Both the position numbers and the translations under genes were made by a program. 64,000 nt of DNA from an uncultured Pseudomonadota bacterium (GTDB taxonomy: Bacteria > Pseudomonadota > Gammaproteobacteria > Burkholderiales > Thiobacillaceae). This document shows, piece after piece, positions 45,342 to 57,259 of the stretch (positions are counted from its first letter, which is position 1; every line of letters begins with the position of its first letter). The notes below the pieces were generated by a model. It did not search any database. It had not been told where the DNA came from and was given only the letters and a program-made list of their open reading frames with translations. Location: contig CAILNT010000007.1 in the NCBI GenBank assembly GCA_903835655.1, positions 1-64,000 of the forward strand. Reading direction: 5' to 3'.

Positions 45342-48230
45342 TCAGCCGCACGCGCCCACCGCGCCACAGGCGGTGCAGAAGTCACAGCCGTCCTTGCGTA
45401 TCACCGTGGCGTTGCCACATTCCTTGCACACCGCCCCGGTCATGACCACCTGGGCGATTTCCCCGGGGTGGGCGGGGGGCAGGGCCGGCGTTTTCAGGAT
45501 ACCCATTTCCTTCACCGGCAGGCCTTCTTCCGTGAGGATGCCCAGCATGGCATAGCGATGGATGATGAGGCGGGCGACGTAGGCCACCGTCGAGGGCCAG
45601 TTGGTCTGCCGCGATTGCCCCGGCACGAAAGCCATGAAGTCCCCCAGGGGTTCCGGGTAGTTCAGCAGCTTCCTCAGTTTCATGCCGATCCAGGCCGGGT
45701 CCATGACGCGCATGTCGAGCGACAGCAGCTTGCACAGGCCGTCCAGCGCGCGCGGGTATTCCCCGGAGAGCCAGACGGAATAGGGCCGGGTCACGCCATC
45801 CGGCAAAGTGATTTCCTTCAGCCCGAGAACAAAGTCGTCGCCGGTGTGGGGGTTGTAGATGTCCACGGTCCAGGACAGGGTGCCGTCGGTGCCGGTCTTG
45901 GGTTCCTTGTGCGAGAACAGGGCATCGAGCAGGGGACTGTAGCCCGCCTCGCTGCCCTCCAGTGCCTTCAGGTCGTCCAGGCGCCAGCGCAGGAGTTGTG
46001 CCACGGCGGCGACCAGGCTGGGCATCAGCTTCGATTCGCCGTCGGGCGGGAAGGGAATGGCGCAAGTGTCGTCGCCGCGCGTCTTGGCCAGGGTTTCGAG
46101 CTTGAGCTTGAGCCAGCCGCGGTCGTTGGCGCGCATGTCCATGGACAGGGTCTTGGCCACCGCACCCAGGCCGCGCGGCTGTTCCGCGCCGTTCACCCAG
46201 ACTTCGAAGGGCCAGGCATGGCCGTCACTTTCGGTATGCCCGACGAAGAGCGCAAAGCTGCCACAGGCGCTGTCGAGCATGTAACACCAGGCCGGGTTGC
46301 CGCCCGAGAGTTTCGGGCGGCCGGGCCATTTCAGGCTATCCAGAACCGGGGCCGGTAGCGCCTTGATTTCGATGCGGCGGTTGACGTCGGAAAGCTCGAA
46401 GTCCTGAGGCGATTTTGCGTTCGCCATGGCCGAACTCGTCGGGCTGGGAGTCGACGCCCCGGTGGAGAGCACGCTGCCCAGCACGGCATTGGGCCGATAG
46501 GTGGCCAGGCCCTTGAGGCCGGCCTTCCAGGCGGCGAAATAGAGGCCCTCGAATTCCGTGTAGGGATAATCGACGGGGACATTGACCGTCTTGGAAATCG
46601 CGGAATCGACGTAGGGGGCGACGGCGGCCACCATATCCATGTGCGCCAGAGCCGAGATCTCGAGCGCGGTGACGAAGGCCGCCGGTAGATTTTCCATGTC
46701 TCCGCCCTGTTCGCGATAGACGCGCCAGGCGTGGTCTTCCACTTGGTATTCCTTCCAGCCGCCTTCGGCCAGCCGTTTCTTGCGCGTGTAGGCCCAGGAA
46801 AAAGGCGGTTCGATGCCATTGCTGGCGTTGTCGGCAAAGGCTAGCGAGATGGTGCCGGTGGGGGCGATGGACAGGAGGTGCGAATTGCGGATGCCGTGCT
46901 CGCGGATTTCGGCCTGAATCTCCTCCGGCAGGCGCGAGGCGAAGTTGCCCTCGGCGAAATAACGATCGGCGTCGAACAAGGGAAAGGGGTCGCGTTCCTT
47001 GGCCAGTTCCACGGAGGCCAGATACGCCTGGTCACGCATGAACTGCGCCACCAGGGTGGAGAAGGCCAGCGCCTGCGGCGTGTCGTAGCGTAAACCTAGC
47101 ATCACCAGGGCATCGCCCAGCCCGGTGAAACCCAAACCGACGCGGCGCTTGTTGTGCGCTTCCTGTTTCTGCTTGTCCAGCGGCCAGGCGGTGAGGTCGA
47201 GGACGTTGTCCAGGGCGCGCACGCAGATGGGCAGGATGCGTTTCAGGCTCTCGAAATCGAAGCTCGCCTGATCGCCGAAGGCACTGTTGACGAAACGGGT
47301 GAGGTTGATCGAACCCAGGCAGCAGCAGCCGTAGGGCGGCAAGGGCTGCTCGCCGCAAGGGTTGGTCGCTTCGATGGTTTCGCAATAACCCAGGTTGTTG
47401 TCGCGATTGATGCGATCCATGAAAAGTACGCCAGGTTCGGCGTGGTCATACGTGGAGGCCATGATCTGGGTCCACAGGTCGCGCGCGCGCAGCTTGTGGT
47501 AGACCCAGGTGCCATCCTTGCGTTGATAGGCGCCATTGGCCTTCTGCTCGGCGCCGGGCTCGGCCTTGTGGACCAGTTCGGCTTCCGCGTCGGCTTCCAC
47601 CGCCGCCATGAAGGCGTCGCTCAAGCCGACCGAGATGTTGAAATTCTTCAGGTCGCCCTGGTCCTTGGCGTGGATGAAGTCCTCGATGTCGGGGTGGTCG
47701 CAGCGCATCACGCCCATCTGGGCGCCGCGCCGACTCCCCGCGGATTCCACCGTCTCGCAGGAGCGGTCGAACACCCGCATGTAGGAGACCGGGCCGCTGG
47801 CGCGCGACTGCGTCCCCTTCACCAGAGCGCCCCTGGGGCGGATACTGGAAAAATCGTAGCCGACGCCGCCGCCGCGGCGCATGGTTTCCGCGGCCTCTTC
47901 CAGAGCCACGTAGATACCGGGCTTGCCGTGACTCTCCCCGGAAATCGCGTCGCCCACCGGTTGCACGAAACAGTTGATCAGGGTCGCCTGGAGACCGGTT
48001 CCGGCCGCGGAATTGATCCGCCCGGCGGGAATGAATCCGGCCTCCATGGCCGCGAAGAAAGCCCTTTCCCAGTGCGCCCGCTGCGCTTTTTTCTCCACGG
48101 AAGCCAGGGCCTGCGCCACGCGCATGCGTACATCGACGACGTTCTGCTCGTCGCCCTTGGCATATTTTTCCAGCAGCACCTCGCTGGATATGGTTTGATC
48201 GGAGAGTTCAGGGAACAGGGCTTCCTGCAT
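45342..48230 (-). CDS. nrdJ: Adenosylcobalamin-dependent ribonucleotide reductase (class II)
   Basis: This 962-residue enzyme makes deoxyribonucleotides using B12 and so works with or without oxygen. Motifs: [10 protein letters not shown] (active-site Cys), the sequence [21 protein letters not shown], and a C-terminal zinc-ribbon-like tail [22 protein letters not shown]. The region of about 640-900 includes two repeated segments (WSFE/WTVD-type) seen in the TIGR02504 class. Oxygen-independent synthesis fits a microaerobic diazotroph. NrdR boxes lie upstream. Confidence 0.93.
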   Translation of the reverse strand: MQEALFPELSDQTISSEVLLEKYAKGDEQNVVDVRMRVAQALASVEKKAQRAHWERAFFAAMEAGFIPAGRINSAAGTGLQATLINCFVQPVGDAISGESHGKPGIYVALEEAAETMRRGGGVGYDFSSIRPRGALVKGTQSRASGPVSYMRVFDRSCETVESAGSRRGAQMGVMRCDHPDIEDFIHAKDQGDLKNFNISVGLSDAFMAAVEADAEAELVHKAEPGAEQKANGAYQRKDGTWVYHKLRARDLWTQIMASTYDHAEPGVLFMDRINRDNNLGYCETIEATNPCGEQPLPPYGCCCLGSINLTRFVNSAFGDQASFDFESLKRILPICVRALDNVLDLTAWPLDKQKQEAHNKRRVGLGFTGLGDALVMLGLRYDTPQALAFSTLVAQFMRDQAYLASVELAKERDPFPLFDADRYFAEGNFASRLPEEIQAEIREHGIRNSHLLSIAPTGTISLAFADNASNGIEPPFSWAYTRKKRLAEGGWKEYQVEDHAWRVYREQGGDMENLPAAFVTALEISALAHMDMVAAVAPYVDSAISKTVNVPVDYPYTEFEGLYFAAWKAGLKGLATYRPNAVLGSVLSTGASTPSPTSSAMANAKSPQDFELSDVNRRIEIKALPAPVLDSLKWPGRPKLSGGNPAWCYMLDSACGSFALFVGHTESDGHAWPFEVWVNGAEQPRGLGAVAKTLSMDMRANDRGWLKLKLETLAKTRGDDTCAIPFPPDGESKLMPSLVAAVAQLLRWRLDDLKALEGSEAGYSPLLDALFSHKEPKTGTDGTLSWTVDIYNPHTGDDFVLGLKEITLPDGVTRPYSVWLSGEYPRALDGLCKLLSLDMRVMDPAWIGMKLRKLLNYPEPLGDFMAFVPGQSRQTNWPSTVAYVARLIIHRYAMLGILTEEGLPVKEMGILKTPALPPAHPGEIAQVVMTGAVCKECGNATVIRKDGCDFCTACGAVGACG

Positions 48231-48242
48231 GGCTACGTCCTT

Positions 48243-48290
48243 ACTCTAGATATATGGGCGGAACTGCTTTTTAGACACTATGGGCAGTGT
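48243..48290 (-). promoter_or_regulatory. Pair of NrdR boxes upstream of nrdJ
   Basis: ACACTATGGGCAGTGT (48275-48290) has perfect ACACT/AGTGT arms and matches the 16-bp NrdR box. ACTCTAGATATATGGG (48243-48258) is a weaker copy (11/16). The 32-bp spacing is three helical turns, as is usual for paired NrdR boxes. NrdR represses nrd genes when dATP is plentiful. Confidence 0.75.
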
Positions 48291-48409
48291 TTTCAAGCGG
48301 AATTTCATGACAGCAGCAGCCTCTCTGCCCGCAGCCCTCGCTGGCAGCGACACCGCGAGGTGGACTTTATTTCATGCCCGTTCTCATTACCGATCCATCG
48401 GAGAGTTCC

Positions 48410-49663
48410 ATGCGTATTCGTCTGCTGCTCTGCCTCGTCCTCGACCTCGTGGCCTGCGCCCATGCCGAACTTCCGCTGACGCGCAGCGAGCAGCTCGCCG
48501 CCGGCAGCCTGGACCAGGATGGCGCGGTAGCGCTGGCACTCGCCGCCCAGCCACAGCTGGCGGCACGCACCGACGCCGTTCACGCCCTGCGCGAGGACGC
48601 CGTCGCGGCAGGCCAGTTGCCCGACCCCAAGCTCAGCTTCGGGGTCCAGGCTCTACCGGTGGATAGCTTCAATTTCAACAGCCTGGACATGACCCAGGCG
48701 ATGATCGGCGTCAGCCAGATGCTCCCCGGCGGCGCCAAGCGCGGGCTCAACCGGGCGCGCGGCGAGTACCAAGCCCTGCTGGCCGAAACCGATCTCGCAT
48801 CGACGCGGCGCGACATCGAGCGCGAAGTGCGCCTGGCCTGGATCGATCTCTGGCAGCCCACCCAGGCGCTGGGCTGGCTGCACCGTCTCGGGGACGCCTA
48901 CGAACAGCAGCTCGAGTGGGGCGAGGTGAGCTATAAGGCGGGGAAGCTGTCGCGCGACGAGATCCTGCAATGGCAGGCCATGCGTGAGGGGCTGCGCGAC
49001 CGCGAGAGCGAGCAGCGCATGGCCCGCGCCCGCGCCCGCGCGCAGCTGCGGCGTTGGCTGGGCACGGCCGGCGATGCCGAACCCGTGCCCGACCTGCCGC
49101 CCGCCCCGTCGCTGGGTGCGGAAGCCGATTCCCGGCTGGAGCGGCATCCGGAACTCCTGCGCACGCTACGCCAGCTGGACCTGGCCAGGGCCGATGTCGA
49201 CCTGGCGCGGGAAGCCGTCAAGCCGGACTGGAACCTGGGTCTGGCTTACGGTGCGCGCAGCGGCGCCCGCGCCGACGTGGTGTCGTTCCAGGTCGACGTG
49301 GACCTGCCGGTGTTCCAGGCACAGCGCCAGGACCGGCGTCTGGGGGCGCGCCTGGCCGAGGCGAACCAGGCCGGTGAACAACTGGAAGACAAGCGCCGCT
49401 CGCTGCTGGCGGATCTGCGCGGCGCGCGCGCGGAGCAGGAGGCTGCCCAGGAGCGCATGCGCCGCTTCGAGCAGACCATCCTGCCCCTGAACCAGGCCCG
49501 CGAGGCGGCGGCCCTGACCGAGTACCGTTCCGGGAAGGGGGCGTGGGGCCGAGTGCTGGAGGCCCGCCGCGACATCCTGGAAACCCGTTTGCAGTGGCTT
49601 GCCCAGAAGGCGGCCGGCGCACGCGCCGACGTGCAATTGCGCTACCTGATCGGAGGAGAATGA
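48410..49663 (+). CDS. cusC: CusC/TolC-like outer-membrane efflux channel
   Basis: This 417-residue protein has a signal peptide (1-19, LLLCLVLDLVACAHA) and two outer-membrane-efflux-protein repeats with long helices (LPGGAKRGLNRARGEYQALLAE; TLRQLDLARADVDLAREAVKPD). It forms the outer channel of the RND pump encoded downstream. The start at 48410 with GGAGAG was chosen over 48374. The stop overlaps a spare ATG of cusB. Confidence 0.88.
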   Translation: MRIRLLLCLVLDLVACAHAELPLTRSEQLAAGSLDQDGAVALALAAQPQLAARTDAVHALREDAVAAGQLPDPKLSFGVQALPVDSFNFNSLDMTQAMIGVSQMLPGGAKRGLNRARGEYQALLAETDLASTRRDIEREVRLAWIDLWQPTQALGWLHRLGDAYEQQLEWGEVSYKAGKLSRDEILQWQAMREGLRDRESEQRMARARARAQLRRWLGTAGDAEPVPDLPPAPSLGAEADSRLERHPELLRTLRQLDLARADVDLAREAVKPDWNLGLAYGARSGARADVVSFQVDVDLPVFQAQRQDRRLGARLAEANQAGEQLEDKRRSLLADLRGARAEQEAAQERMRRFEQTILPLNQAREAAALTEYRSGKGAWGRVLEARRDILETRLQWLAQKAAGARADVQLRYLIGGE

Positions 49664-49665
49664 CC

Positions 49666-51111
49666 ATGAAGACCATTTTCGTGCTGCTGCTGGGCGTCGG
49701 CATCGGTGCCGCGGCCGTCTGGCAGATCGGGCGCCACCCGACCGCCGCCGTTGCCACACCCAGCGCGGCAGCCAAGACCGAACGCCCCGTGCTCTACTGG
49801 TTCGACCCGATGGTGCCGGAGCAACATTTCGCGAAGCCGGGCAAGTCGCCTTACATGGACATGGAGTTGGTGCCCAGGTACGCGGATGCGGGCGAAAGCG
49901 ACGAAAACGTGGTGAAGATCGACCCGCGCATCGTCCAGAACCTGGGTGTGCGTGCGGAGAAGGCCGAGGCCGGCCACCTGCTGCGACGCATCGACACCGT
50001 GGGGTATGTCGAGACCGACGAGAACCGCGTCGAGGTCGTGCAGGCACGCGCCGCCGGCTTCGTGGAAAAACTCCACCTGCGCGCCCTGAACGACCCCGTG
50101 CGCCGCGGCCAGCTGCTGGTCGAGGTCTACAGTCCGGATCTGCTGGCCGCCCAGGAAGAATTTCAGCTCGCGCTCAGGCGCGACGATCCCGCCTGGCGTG
50201 CCGCCGCGCGCGAGCGCCTGTCGCTGTTGGGCGTGCCGGAGGCTCGCATCGCCGAACAGGAAAAAGGCGGCCGGCCGGTCAGGGCCGTGCCCTACTTCGC
50301 GCCCAGCGATGGCGTCGCCGCGGAAATCGGGGTCAAGGAGGGTTCGACGGTGTCGCAGGGCAGCCCCATGTTCCGTATCGCCGACCTGTCCTCGCTGTGG
50401 GTGCGGGCGGAAGTGCCCGAAGAGCAGGCCGGCTGGATCGGGCCGGGCAAGTCGGTGGACATCGCTTTTCCGGCGCTGCCGGGGCTGAAGCTCGCAGCCA
50501 GGGTGGATTACCTCTATCCGGAACTGGACGCCAAGACCCGCACGCTGGGTGTGCGCATCAAGCTTCCCAACCCTGGATTGCGTTTTCGACCCGGGATGGT
50601 CGCCAACGTCACGCTCTACGCCGGCGCTACGGCGGCGGCGGTCCTGGTTCCGACGGAAAGCGTGATCGCCACGGGCAAGCGCAGCATCGTCCTGATCGAC
50701 GCGGGTAATGGCCGCTTCCGGCCGGTGGTGGTGAAGGTCGGCGGCGAGAGTCATGGCAAGACCGAGATCCTGGAAGGCATCAAGGTCGGTGACGCGGTCG
50801 TGGTATCCGGGCAGTTCCTGATCGAATCGGAAGCCAACCTCAAGGGCGTGCTGGCGCGGCTGTCCGGCCCCGCGCAGACCTGGACCGGGCATGGCCGCGT
50901 CACGGCCGTCGACGCCGCGACCGGCGAGCTGAAAATGCAGCACCAGCCCATCCCCGCGCTCGGCTGGCCGGGCATGACCATGCCCTTCGAGGTGGCCGAC
51001 CGGGCCTTGCTGGACGGACTCAAGATCGGCCAGGCGGTGGACTTCGACCTGGCGAAGCAGGGGGCGAACTACCTCGTGGTCGGTATCCGGGTGCAAGGGG
51101 GCAAACCATGA
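49666..51111 (+). CDS. cusB: CusB-type periplasmic adaptor fused to a CusF domain
   Basis: This 481-residue protein has an N-terminal membrane anchor (1-20), then a metal-binding segment YWFDPMVPEQHF...SPYMDMELVP with Met/Asp instead of Cys. The adaptor hairpin, lipoyl and beta-barrel domains follow (about 95-385). The C-terminal domain (about 400-478) carries GWPGMTMPFEV, the Trp/Met copper- and silver-binding motif of CusF. It thus combines adaptor and metallochaperone. ATG at 49666 lies seven bases after GGAGGAG; 49660 is too close. Confidence 0.9.
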   Translation: MKTIFVLLLGVGIGAAAVWQIGRHPTAAVATPSAAAKTERPVLYWFDPMVPEQHFAKPGKSPYMDMELVPRYADAGESDENVVKIDPRIVQNLGVRAEKAEAGHLLRRIDTVGYVETDENRVEVVQARAAGFVEKLHLRALNDPVRRGQLLVEVYSPDLLAAQEEFQLALRRDDPAWRAAARERLSLLGVPEARIAEQEKGGRPVRAVPYFAPSDGVAAEIGVKEGSTVSQGSPMFRIADLSSLWVRAEVPEEQAGWIGPGKSVDIAFPALPGLKLAARVDYLYPELDAKTRTLGVRIKLPNPGLRFRPGMVANVTLYAGATAAAVLVPTESVIATGKRSIVLIDAGNGRFRPVVVKVGGESHGKTEILEGIKVGDAVVVSGQFLIESEANLKGVLARLSGPAQTWTGHGRVTAVDAATGELKMQHQPIPALGWPGMTMPFEVADRALLDGLKIGQAVDFDLAKQGANYLVVGIRVQGGKP

Positions 51112-51133
51112 TCGCCCGCGTTACGGAAAAGAC

Positions 51134-51240
51134 GCAGGCTGGAAGCCTGCGCTACATTTCGCCGCAGGCTGACCCTTGTAGCGTAGGCTTATTGCCCCGG
51201 AGGGGCGGTATTCTTCAGGGCCAGTCTGAGACTTTCCAGG
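51134..51240. repeat. Palindromic repeats between cusB and cusA
   Basis: GCAGGCT and AGCCTGC form a hairpin at 51134-51150, and CCCCGGAGGGG another near 51205. They fill most of the 139-base gap in the operon. Confidence 0.6.
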
Positions 51241-51250
51241 GAGGCCAGCC

Positions 51251-54200
51251 ATGATCGCCAAACTGATCCGTTGGTCCATCGTCAACCGCTTCCTGGTCTT
51301 GTTGGCCACCCTGGTGGCCACGGTGGCGGGCGTGGTGGCGGTGATGAAGACGCCGCTGGACGCCATTCCCGACCTCTCCGATGTCCAGGTGATCGTCCGC
51401 ACCGAATTCCCCGGCCAGTCGCCGCGCGTGGTGGAAGACCAGGTCACCTACCCGCTGGCCACTACCTTGCTCTCCGTGCCCGGCGCCCGCGCGGTGCGCG
51501 GCTATTCCATGTTCGGCGACTCCTTCGTCTACGTGATCTTCCAGGACGGAACCGACCTTTACTGGGCACGCTCGCGGGCGCTGGAATACTTGAGCAGCAT
51601 CGCCTCCAAGCTGCCTCTGGGGCTGATGGCCAGCCTGGGGCCGGACGCCACCGGCGTCGGCTGGGTCTACGAATATGCCCTGGTCGACCACAGCGGCCGC
51701 CACGACATCGCCCAGTTGCGCAGCCTCCAGGACTGGTTCCTGAAATACGAGTTGCAGGCCCTGCCCAATGTCTCCGAAGTGGCGACCGTGGGCGGCATGG
51801 TCAAGGAATATCAGGTCGTGGTCGATCCGGAAAAACTGCGCGCCTATCGGCTGCCGCTCTCCCGTGTGGTCGCGGCGGTACAGCAGTCCAACCAGGAAAC
51901 CGGCGGTTCTGTCGTGGAAATGGCGGAGGCTGAGTACATGGTGCGGGCCAGCGGCTATCTGAAGACGGTCGATGACTTCGCCGCCATCGCCGTCGCCACG
52001 GGCGAGAATGGCGTGCCGGTCCTGTTGAAGGACGTGGCGCGCATTCAGGTGGGGCCGCAGTTGCGCGTGGGAATGGCCGATCTCAACGGCGAAGGCGAAA
52101 CCGTGGGCGGGGTGATCGTGATGCGCTCCGGGTCGAACGCCCGCGACACCATACTCTCGGTCAAGAAGAAGCTGACCGAGCTCAAGAAGGGATTGCCGCC
52201 CGGCGTGGAGATCGTGCCCGTGTACGACCGCTCCGGGCTGATCGAACGCGCGGTGGACACCCTCTCCCACAGGCTGCTGGAAGAATTCATCGTCGTGGCC
52301 CTGGTCTGCCTGGCTTTCCTGTTCCACATGCGATCGGCCCTGGTTGCCATCGTCTCCTTGCCGCTGGGCGTGCTGATCGCCTTCATCGTCATGCGCGAAC
52401 AGGGGGTGAACGCCAATATCATGTCCCTGGGCGGCATCGCCATCGCCATCGGCGCGATGGTGGACGCCGCCGTCGTCATGATCGAGAACGGCCACAAACA
52501 CCTGGAGGCCTGGCGCCGGGATCATCCCGAGCGGATTCTGGATTCCGCCGAGTATTTCCGTCTGGCCGGCGACGCCGCCGTGGAAGTGGGGCCGGCCCTG
52601 TTCTTCAGCCTCCTGATCATCACCGTGAGCTTCCTGCCGGTGTTTACCCTGGAGGCCCAGGAAGGGCGATTGTTCGCCCCCCTGGCCTACACCAAGACTT
52701 ATGCCATGGCCGCGGCCGCCGGTCTGTCCGTGACCCTGATCCCGGTGCTGATGGGCTTTTTTTTACGCGGGCGCATCCCGGACGAGCACAGCAACCCGCT
52801 CAACCGTTTACTGACCGCGCTCTACCGCCCCCTGATCGGCGTTACCCTGCGCCATCCCAAGAGCCTGCTGGTACTCGCCCTGGGGCTGCTGGCAGCCACC
52901 TGGGTGCCGATCAGCCGCGTCGGCAGCGAGTTCATCCCGCCGCTCAACGAAGGTGACCTGCTCTACATGCCCACCACCCTGCCCGGCCTGTCGGCGGGCA
53001 AGGCGCAGGAACTCCTGCAACTCTCCGACCGCATGATCAAGACCGTGCCGGAGGTGAAGACGGTGTTCGGCAAGGTCGGCCGCGCGGAAACCGCCACCGA
53101 CCCCGCGCCCTTGACCATGCTGGAGACCACCATCCAGTTGCAGCCGCAGGAACTGTGGCGGCCCGGCATGACGATAGACAGCATCCTCCACGAACTGGAT
53201 CGTGCGGTGCGCATCCCCAGCCTCTCCAACTACTGGACCATGCCCATACGCACGCGCATCGACATGCTCGCCACCGGCATCAAGAGCCCGGTCGGGCTCA
53301 AGATCGCGGGGCCGGACCTGAGCGAAATCGAGCGCATCGGTGGCCAGGTCGAGGCCGTGCTGAAGACCGTGCCCGGCACCACTTCCGCCTCGACCGAGCG
53401 GGCCGCGGCCGGGCGTTACCTCGACATCGACATCGACCGACTGGCAGCCGCGCGCTACGGCCTGTCGCTGGCGGAAATCCAGGAAACCGTGGGCGTGGGC
53501 GTCGGCGGCACGGTGATCGCTCAGACCATCGAGGGCCTGGAACGCTACCCCATCCAGGTGCGCTTCCCACGCGAGGACCGCGACAGCCTCGCCGCGCTCT
53601 CCAGCCTGCCCATGGTCACCCCGAATGGCGCCAGCGTGACCCTGGGGATGGTGGCGAAAATCAAGGTGGCGGATGGACCGGCCATGATCCGCAGCGAGAA
53701 CGCCCGACCCAACGGCTGGATCTACGTCGACATCACGGGGCGGGACATCGGCACTTATGTCGCCGAAGCGCGCGCCCGGGTCGATCGGGAGGTCAAGTTA
53801 CCGACCGGCTATTCCATCGCCTGGTCCGGCCAGTACGAGTACATGGAACGGGCAATGGCGCGTTTGAAGCTGGTGCTGCCCCTGACCCTGACGCTCATCT
53901 TCGTGCTGCTGTTCCTGACCTTCCGCACCTTCTGGCAGCCGCTGCTCATCATGGCCACCCTGCCCTTCGCCCTGATCGGCGGCTACTGGCTGCTCTACCT
54001 GCTGCACTTCAACCTGTCGGTGGCGGTGGGCGTGGGTTTCATCGCTCTGGCGGGGGTGGCTTCCGAATTCGGCGTGGTGATGCTGATCTACCTGGACCAG
54101 GCGGTGAGCCAGCGGGAACGGGAAGGCAGCCTCAACACCCGCGCCGACCTGGTGGAAGCCATCGTCGCCGGGGCGGTGCTGCGGGTGCGCCCCAAGGCCA

Positions 54201-54382
54201 TGACCGTCGCCGTGATCCTGGCTGGCCTCCTGCCCATCATGCTGGGTACGGGCACGGGCAGCGAGGTGATGCAGCGCATCGCCACCCCCATGGTGGGCGG
54301 CATGGTCACCGCCCCCCTGCTGTCGATGTTTTTGATTCCGGCGGTATATCTGCTCTGGCGGGGGAGGACGCTGAGGCGCTAG
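51251..54382 (+). CDS. cusA: CusA-type RND metal efflux pump
   Basis: This 1043-residue inner-membrane proton antiporter has twelve helices and two large periplasmic loops. Conserved stretches include [25 protein letters not shown]-type sequence near the N-terminus and [19 protein letters not shown] in helix 4. With CusC and CusB it exports Cu(I)/Ag(I); the fused CusF domain argues for these ions over Zn/Co/Cd. AGGGAGG precedes the start. Confidence 0.92.
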   Translation: MIAKLIRWSIVNRFLVLLATLVATVAGVVAVMKTPLDAIPDLSDVQVIVRTEFPGQSPRVVEDQVTYPLATTLLSVPGARAVRGYSMFGDSFVYVIFQDGTDLYWARSRALEYLSSIASKLPLGLMASLGPDATGVGWVYEYALVDHSGRHDIAQLRSLQDWFLKYELQALPNVSEVATVGGMVKEYQVVVDPEKLRAYRLPLSRVVAAVQQSNQETGGSVVEMAEAEYMVRASGYLKTVDDFAAIAVATGENGVPVLLKDVARIQVGPQLRVGMADLNGEGETVGGVIVMRSGSNARDTILSVKKKLTELKKGLPPGVEIVPVYDRSGLIERAVDTLSHRLLEEFIVVALVCLAFLFHMRSALVAIVSLPLGVLIAFIVMREQGVNANIMSLGGIAIAIGAMVDAAVVMIENGHKHLEAWRRDHPERILDSAEYFRLAGDAAVEVGPALFFSLLIITVSFLPVFTLEAQEGRLFAPLAYTKTYAMAAAAGLSVTLIPVLMGFFLRGRIPDEHSNPLNRLLTALYRPLIGVTLRHPKSLLVLALGLLAATWVPISRVGSEFIPPLNEGDLLYMPTTLPGLSAGKAQELLQLSDRMIKTVPEVKTVFGKVGRAETATDPAPLTMLETTIQLQPQELWRPGMTIDSILHELDRAVRIPSLSNYWTMPIRTRIDMLATGIKSPVGLKIAGPDLSEIERIGGQVEAVLKTVPGTTSASTERAAAGRYLDIDIDRLAAARYGLSLAEIQETVGVGVGGTVIAQTIEGLERYPIQVRFPREDRDSLAALSSLPMVTPNGASVTLGMVAKIKVADGPAMIRSENARPNGWIYVDITGRDIGTYVAEARARVDREVKLPTGYSIAWSGQYEYMERAMARLKLVLPLTLTLIFVLLFLTFRTFWQPLLIMATLPFALIGGYWLLYLLHFNLSVAVGVGFIALAGVASEFGVVMLIYLDQAVSQREREGSLNTRADLVEAIVAGAVLRVRPKAMTVAVILAGLLPIMLGTGTGSEVMQRIATPMVGGMVTAPLLSMFLIPAVYLLWRGRTLRR

Positions 54383-54419
54383 TCGGCGTGCGGGAAACGG
54401 CCTCCTCCACCCGGCGCAA

Positions 54420-57116
54420 TCATCGCGGCATCGCCAGCCATTTGAGCAAGGCCTGAAACAGCGTGTCCGGATCGACGGGCTTGGTGATGAAGTCATTCAT
54501 CCCCGCCTCGAGGCAGCGCGCCTTGTCCTCGGCAAACGCATTGGCCGTCATGGCCAGGATCGGCAATCGGGTGCCATGGGCCAGACGCCGAATCCGCCTG
54601 GTCGCCTCCAGACCGTCCATGTTGGGCATCTGCATATCCATCAGGATCAGGTCATAAACGTTCGTGGTCGCAAGCTCGACCGCCAGCACACCGTCCTCGG
54701 CGGTATCGGTGGCCAGACCGGCATCCTCCAGGATGGACAGGGTGACCTCGCTGTTGATCGGTTCATCCTCGACCAGCAGTATGCGGCAACCGCGGTAATC
54801 GCGGGCGAGGGTGGCTTCGGCGGCCCCCACCAGGGAGGCGGTTACGGACTCGACGGGAGTCACGCCCTTCTTGAGCCGGGCCGTGAACCAGAAGGTACTC
54901 CCCACGCTTGGCGTGCTGAGCGCCCCGGCATCGCCTCCCATCAGTTGCACCAGCCTTTTGGTGATGGCCAGGCCCAGGCCGGTTCCGCCGTACTTGCGCG
55001 AGGTTGAATTGTCCGCCTGCTCGAAGGCACTGAAGAGTCGGGGCAAGGTCTCGGGTGGGATGCCGATGCCGGTATCTTGCACCTCGAATCGTAACAGTAC
55101 CGACTCGGCGTCTTCCTCGTGCTTCGAGGCGCGCAGCGTAACCGAGCCCTTATCGGTGAATTTGACCGCGTTCGTCGCGTAGTTGAGCAAAGCCTGCTGT
55201 ATCCGCATCGGGTCGCCCACCAGGTTGCATGGCAAGGACTCGGCCTCGATCGACAGGCGAATGTCCTTGGCGTTGGCGCGTTCGGACATGATGGAGTACA
55301 CATTTTCCAGAAGGCTACCGATGGCAATGGGCGCTTCCTCAAGCTTGAACTTCCCGGCCTCGATCTTCGAGAGGTCGAGAATGTCGTTGATGATCGCCAG
55401 CAGGTGCTGGGCGGCGGTGTCGATTTTGTCGAGACGTTCGGCCTGGAGCGGGGTCACGCCCCCGCGCCGCAGCAGGCTCGCCATGCCGAGCATGGCGTTC
55501 ATGGGCGTCCTGATCTCGTGGCTCATGTTGGCGAGGAAAGCGCTCTTGGCGACGTTGGCGGCTTCGGCCTGGGAGCGCGCGAGGGACAGGGACTGGTTGG
55601 CAGCACTGAGGTCGGCGGTGCGAGTGAGCACGCGTCCTTCGAGTTCGGCGTTGAGCATGTTGATCTCGGCCTCGGCTCGCTTGCGTTCGGTGATGTCCTG
55701 AATGGCGCCTATCAGAGCCACGGGCTTGCCTTGGGCATCCATTTGCAGCTTGCCCTTGCCGTGTACCCAGCGTTCCTGGCTGTCGCAGGGACGGAGGATG
55801 CGGTATTCGCGGTCGAAGGGAATACGCTGCTCGACGACGGCACTCAGGTAGTCTTGCAATCCCTGACGCGAATCGATGGCCGCCAGTTCCAGCCAGTGCC
55901 GGGCATCGCGAGGATAGTCGCCCTCTATCCCGAATATCCCGTCGAGAATATCGGAAGTGGTCCAGCGACCGGTGCCCAGGTCATAGGAAAAGCGCCCGAG
56001 ACCGGCGATTTTCTGCGCCTCATGGAGGGATTCCCGGCTCGCCTTCAGCGCCTCCATGTCTCGTTGCTGGCGCAGCCAGGCGCGGCGGGTCGACCAGAAA
56101 AACGCGATCACCACCAGGCTGAAGGCGCCCACCAGTCCGGCAACGAACCACGCCTGCTTGCGCCATACGTCCAGCGCCGTGTCGCTGGAGATGCCGACGT
56201 TGACATAGAAACCATACTTGTCGCTGCGGCGATAGGACTGCGTGCGATTGATGGAATCGATACTGGTGGCGCCGCTGACATACGTCCCTTCCCGAGGGTT
56301 GGCCTTCAGTGCGTCCGAGAAAGGTTTCGCCATCTTCTTGTCGCCGGGTGGGGCGGGATTTTTTCCATGGAATACATGGCGGGCAATCAAGCCCAGCCCG
56401 GCGTCGCGTAGCGTTGCAACGCTGCCTACATCCAGGGTGATCCTGGCGAGCATTTTGTCGATCCGATCGAGAAAGATCGCGGCATAAACCACACCGCCGA
56501 AGGATCCGTCCGGTTTGTTGACGCGACGCGCGAATAACCAGGCCCACTTGTTGTCGGCTCGCGTGAGCAAAGGCTTGCTGACGAACAAGCCCGCGCCCGG
56601 GTCATCCCGAAGCCTGAGAAAATGCTCGCGGTCGGAAATATTGACCGGGGGCGACAGGATGCCAGGTCCGAAAATGACGTCACCCCGTGCGTTGGCCGCC
56701 CGCACAAAGGCCACGTGTGGAAGGCGCTCCTGCTGCCGCGCCAGGAAGCGAGTGATCGAGTGTGGGTCGACACGCCCGACAGACAACTGCCGGCTCATTT
56801 CGTCGGCGGAAGCCAGGAGGGCGATATCGGTCGTGTCGATCAGGCCGTCATAGGTCTGTTCCATCAACCTGGCCAGGTTTTGGGTGGTCAACGCCGTCAG
56901 CAACTCGGTTTGTCGACGCATTTGCACCAACGCCAGCAGCGCGATCAATGCGACGATCAGTACAGACGCCACCACCCCGCCAAAGAGGTAATACCTTGAA
57001 CCTTGTGGCCGAACCTGGGGAAAGAGTCGCCCGCCAAAATCGGCAGGCTGAGAAGGCGGGGCCGCTGCTCGTTCGAGATGGTTCAGGGTGACCGGCTTGG
57101 TGGTGGAATCGTACAT
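54420..57116 (-). CDS. Hybrid sensor histidine kinase with Cache domain
   Basis: This 898-residue protein has a first membrane helix (about 42-66), a periplasmic double-Cache-like sensor (about 70-315; [14 protein letters not shown] is typical), a second helix (about 325-347), a PAS domain (about 370-490), HisKA with H533 ([10 protein letters not shown]), HATPase ([20 protein letters not shown]) and a receiver with Asp about 828. It resembles the kinase at 10994-14839 in its kinase and receiver parts. The output partner is not adjacent. It is convergent with cusA, 37 bases apart. Confidence 0.9.
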   Translation of the reverse strand: MYDSTTKPVTLNHLERAAAPPSQPADFGGRLFPQVRPQGSRYYLFGGVVASVLIVALIALLALVQMRRQTELLTALTTQNLARLMEQTYDGLIDTTDIALLASADEMSRQLSVGRVDPHSITRFLARQQERLPHVAFVRAANARGDVIFGPGILSPPVNISDREHFLRLRDDPGAGLFVSKPLLTRADNKWAWLFARRVNKPDGSFGGVVYAAIFLDRIDKMLARITLDVGSVATLRDAGLGLIARHVFHGKNPAPPGDKKMAKPFSDALKANPREGTYVSGATSIDSINRTQSYRRSDKYGFYVNVGISSDTALDVWRKQAWFVAGLVGAFSLVVIAFFWSTRRAWLRQQRDMEALKASRESLHEAQKIAGLGRFSYDLGTGRWTTSDILDGIFGIEGDYPRDARHWLELAAIDSRQGLQDYLSAVVEQRIPFDREYRILRPCDSQERWVHGKGKLQMDAQGKPVALIGAIQDITERKRAEAEINMLNAELEGRVLTRTADLSAANQSLSLARSQAEAANVAKSAFLANMSHEIRTPMNAMLGMASLLRRGGVTPLQAERLDKIDTAAQHLLAIINDILDLSKIEAGKFKLEEAPIAIGSLLENVYSIMSERANAKDIRLSIEAESLPCNLVGDPMRIQQALLNYATNAVKFTDKGSVTLRASKHEEDAESVLLRFEVQDTGIGIPPETLPRLFSAFEQADNSTSRKYGGTGLGLAITKRLVQLMGGDAGALSTPSVGSTFWFTARLKKGVTPVESVTASLVGAAEATLARDYRGCRILLVEDEPINSEVTLSILEDAGLATDTAEDGVLAVELATTNVYDLILMDMQMPNMDGLEATRRIRRLAHGTRLPILAMTANAFAEDKARCLEAGMNDFITKPVDPDTLFQALLKWLAMPR

Positions 57117-57259
57117 TCCAGACGCTCACAAGAAAACGACGGGCAGCTCACAGTCCGAGCAGTGGATCTGCCTATCCATGAGGGCCGGATCGTAGTCGTT
57201 TCTGGCCGCCGGCGCACCCTCGCCGCACCGCCATCGGACCGCGCCAGCCGCATGTGCCG

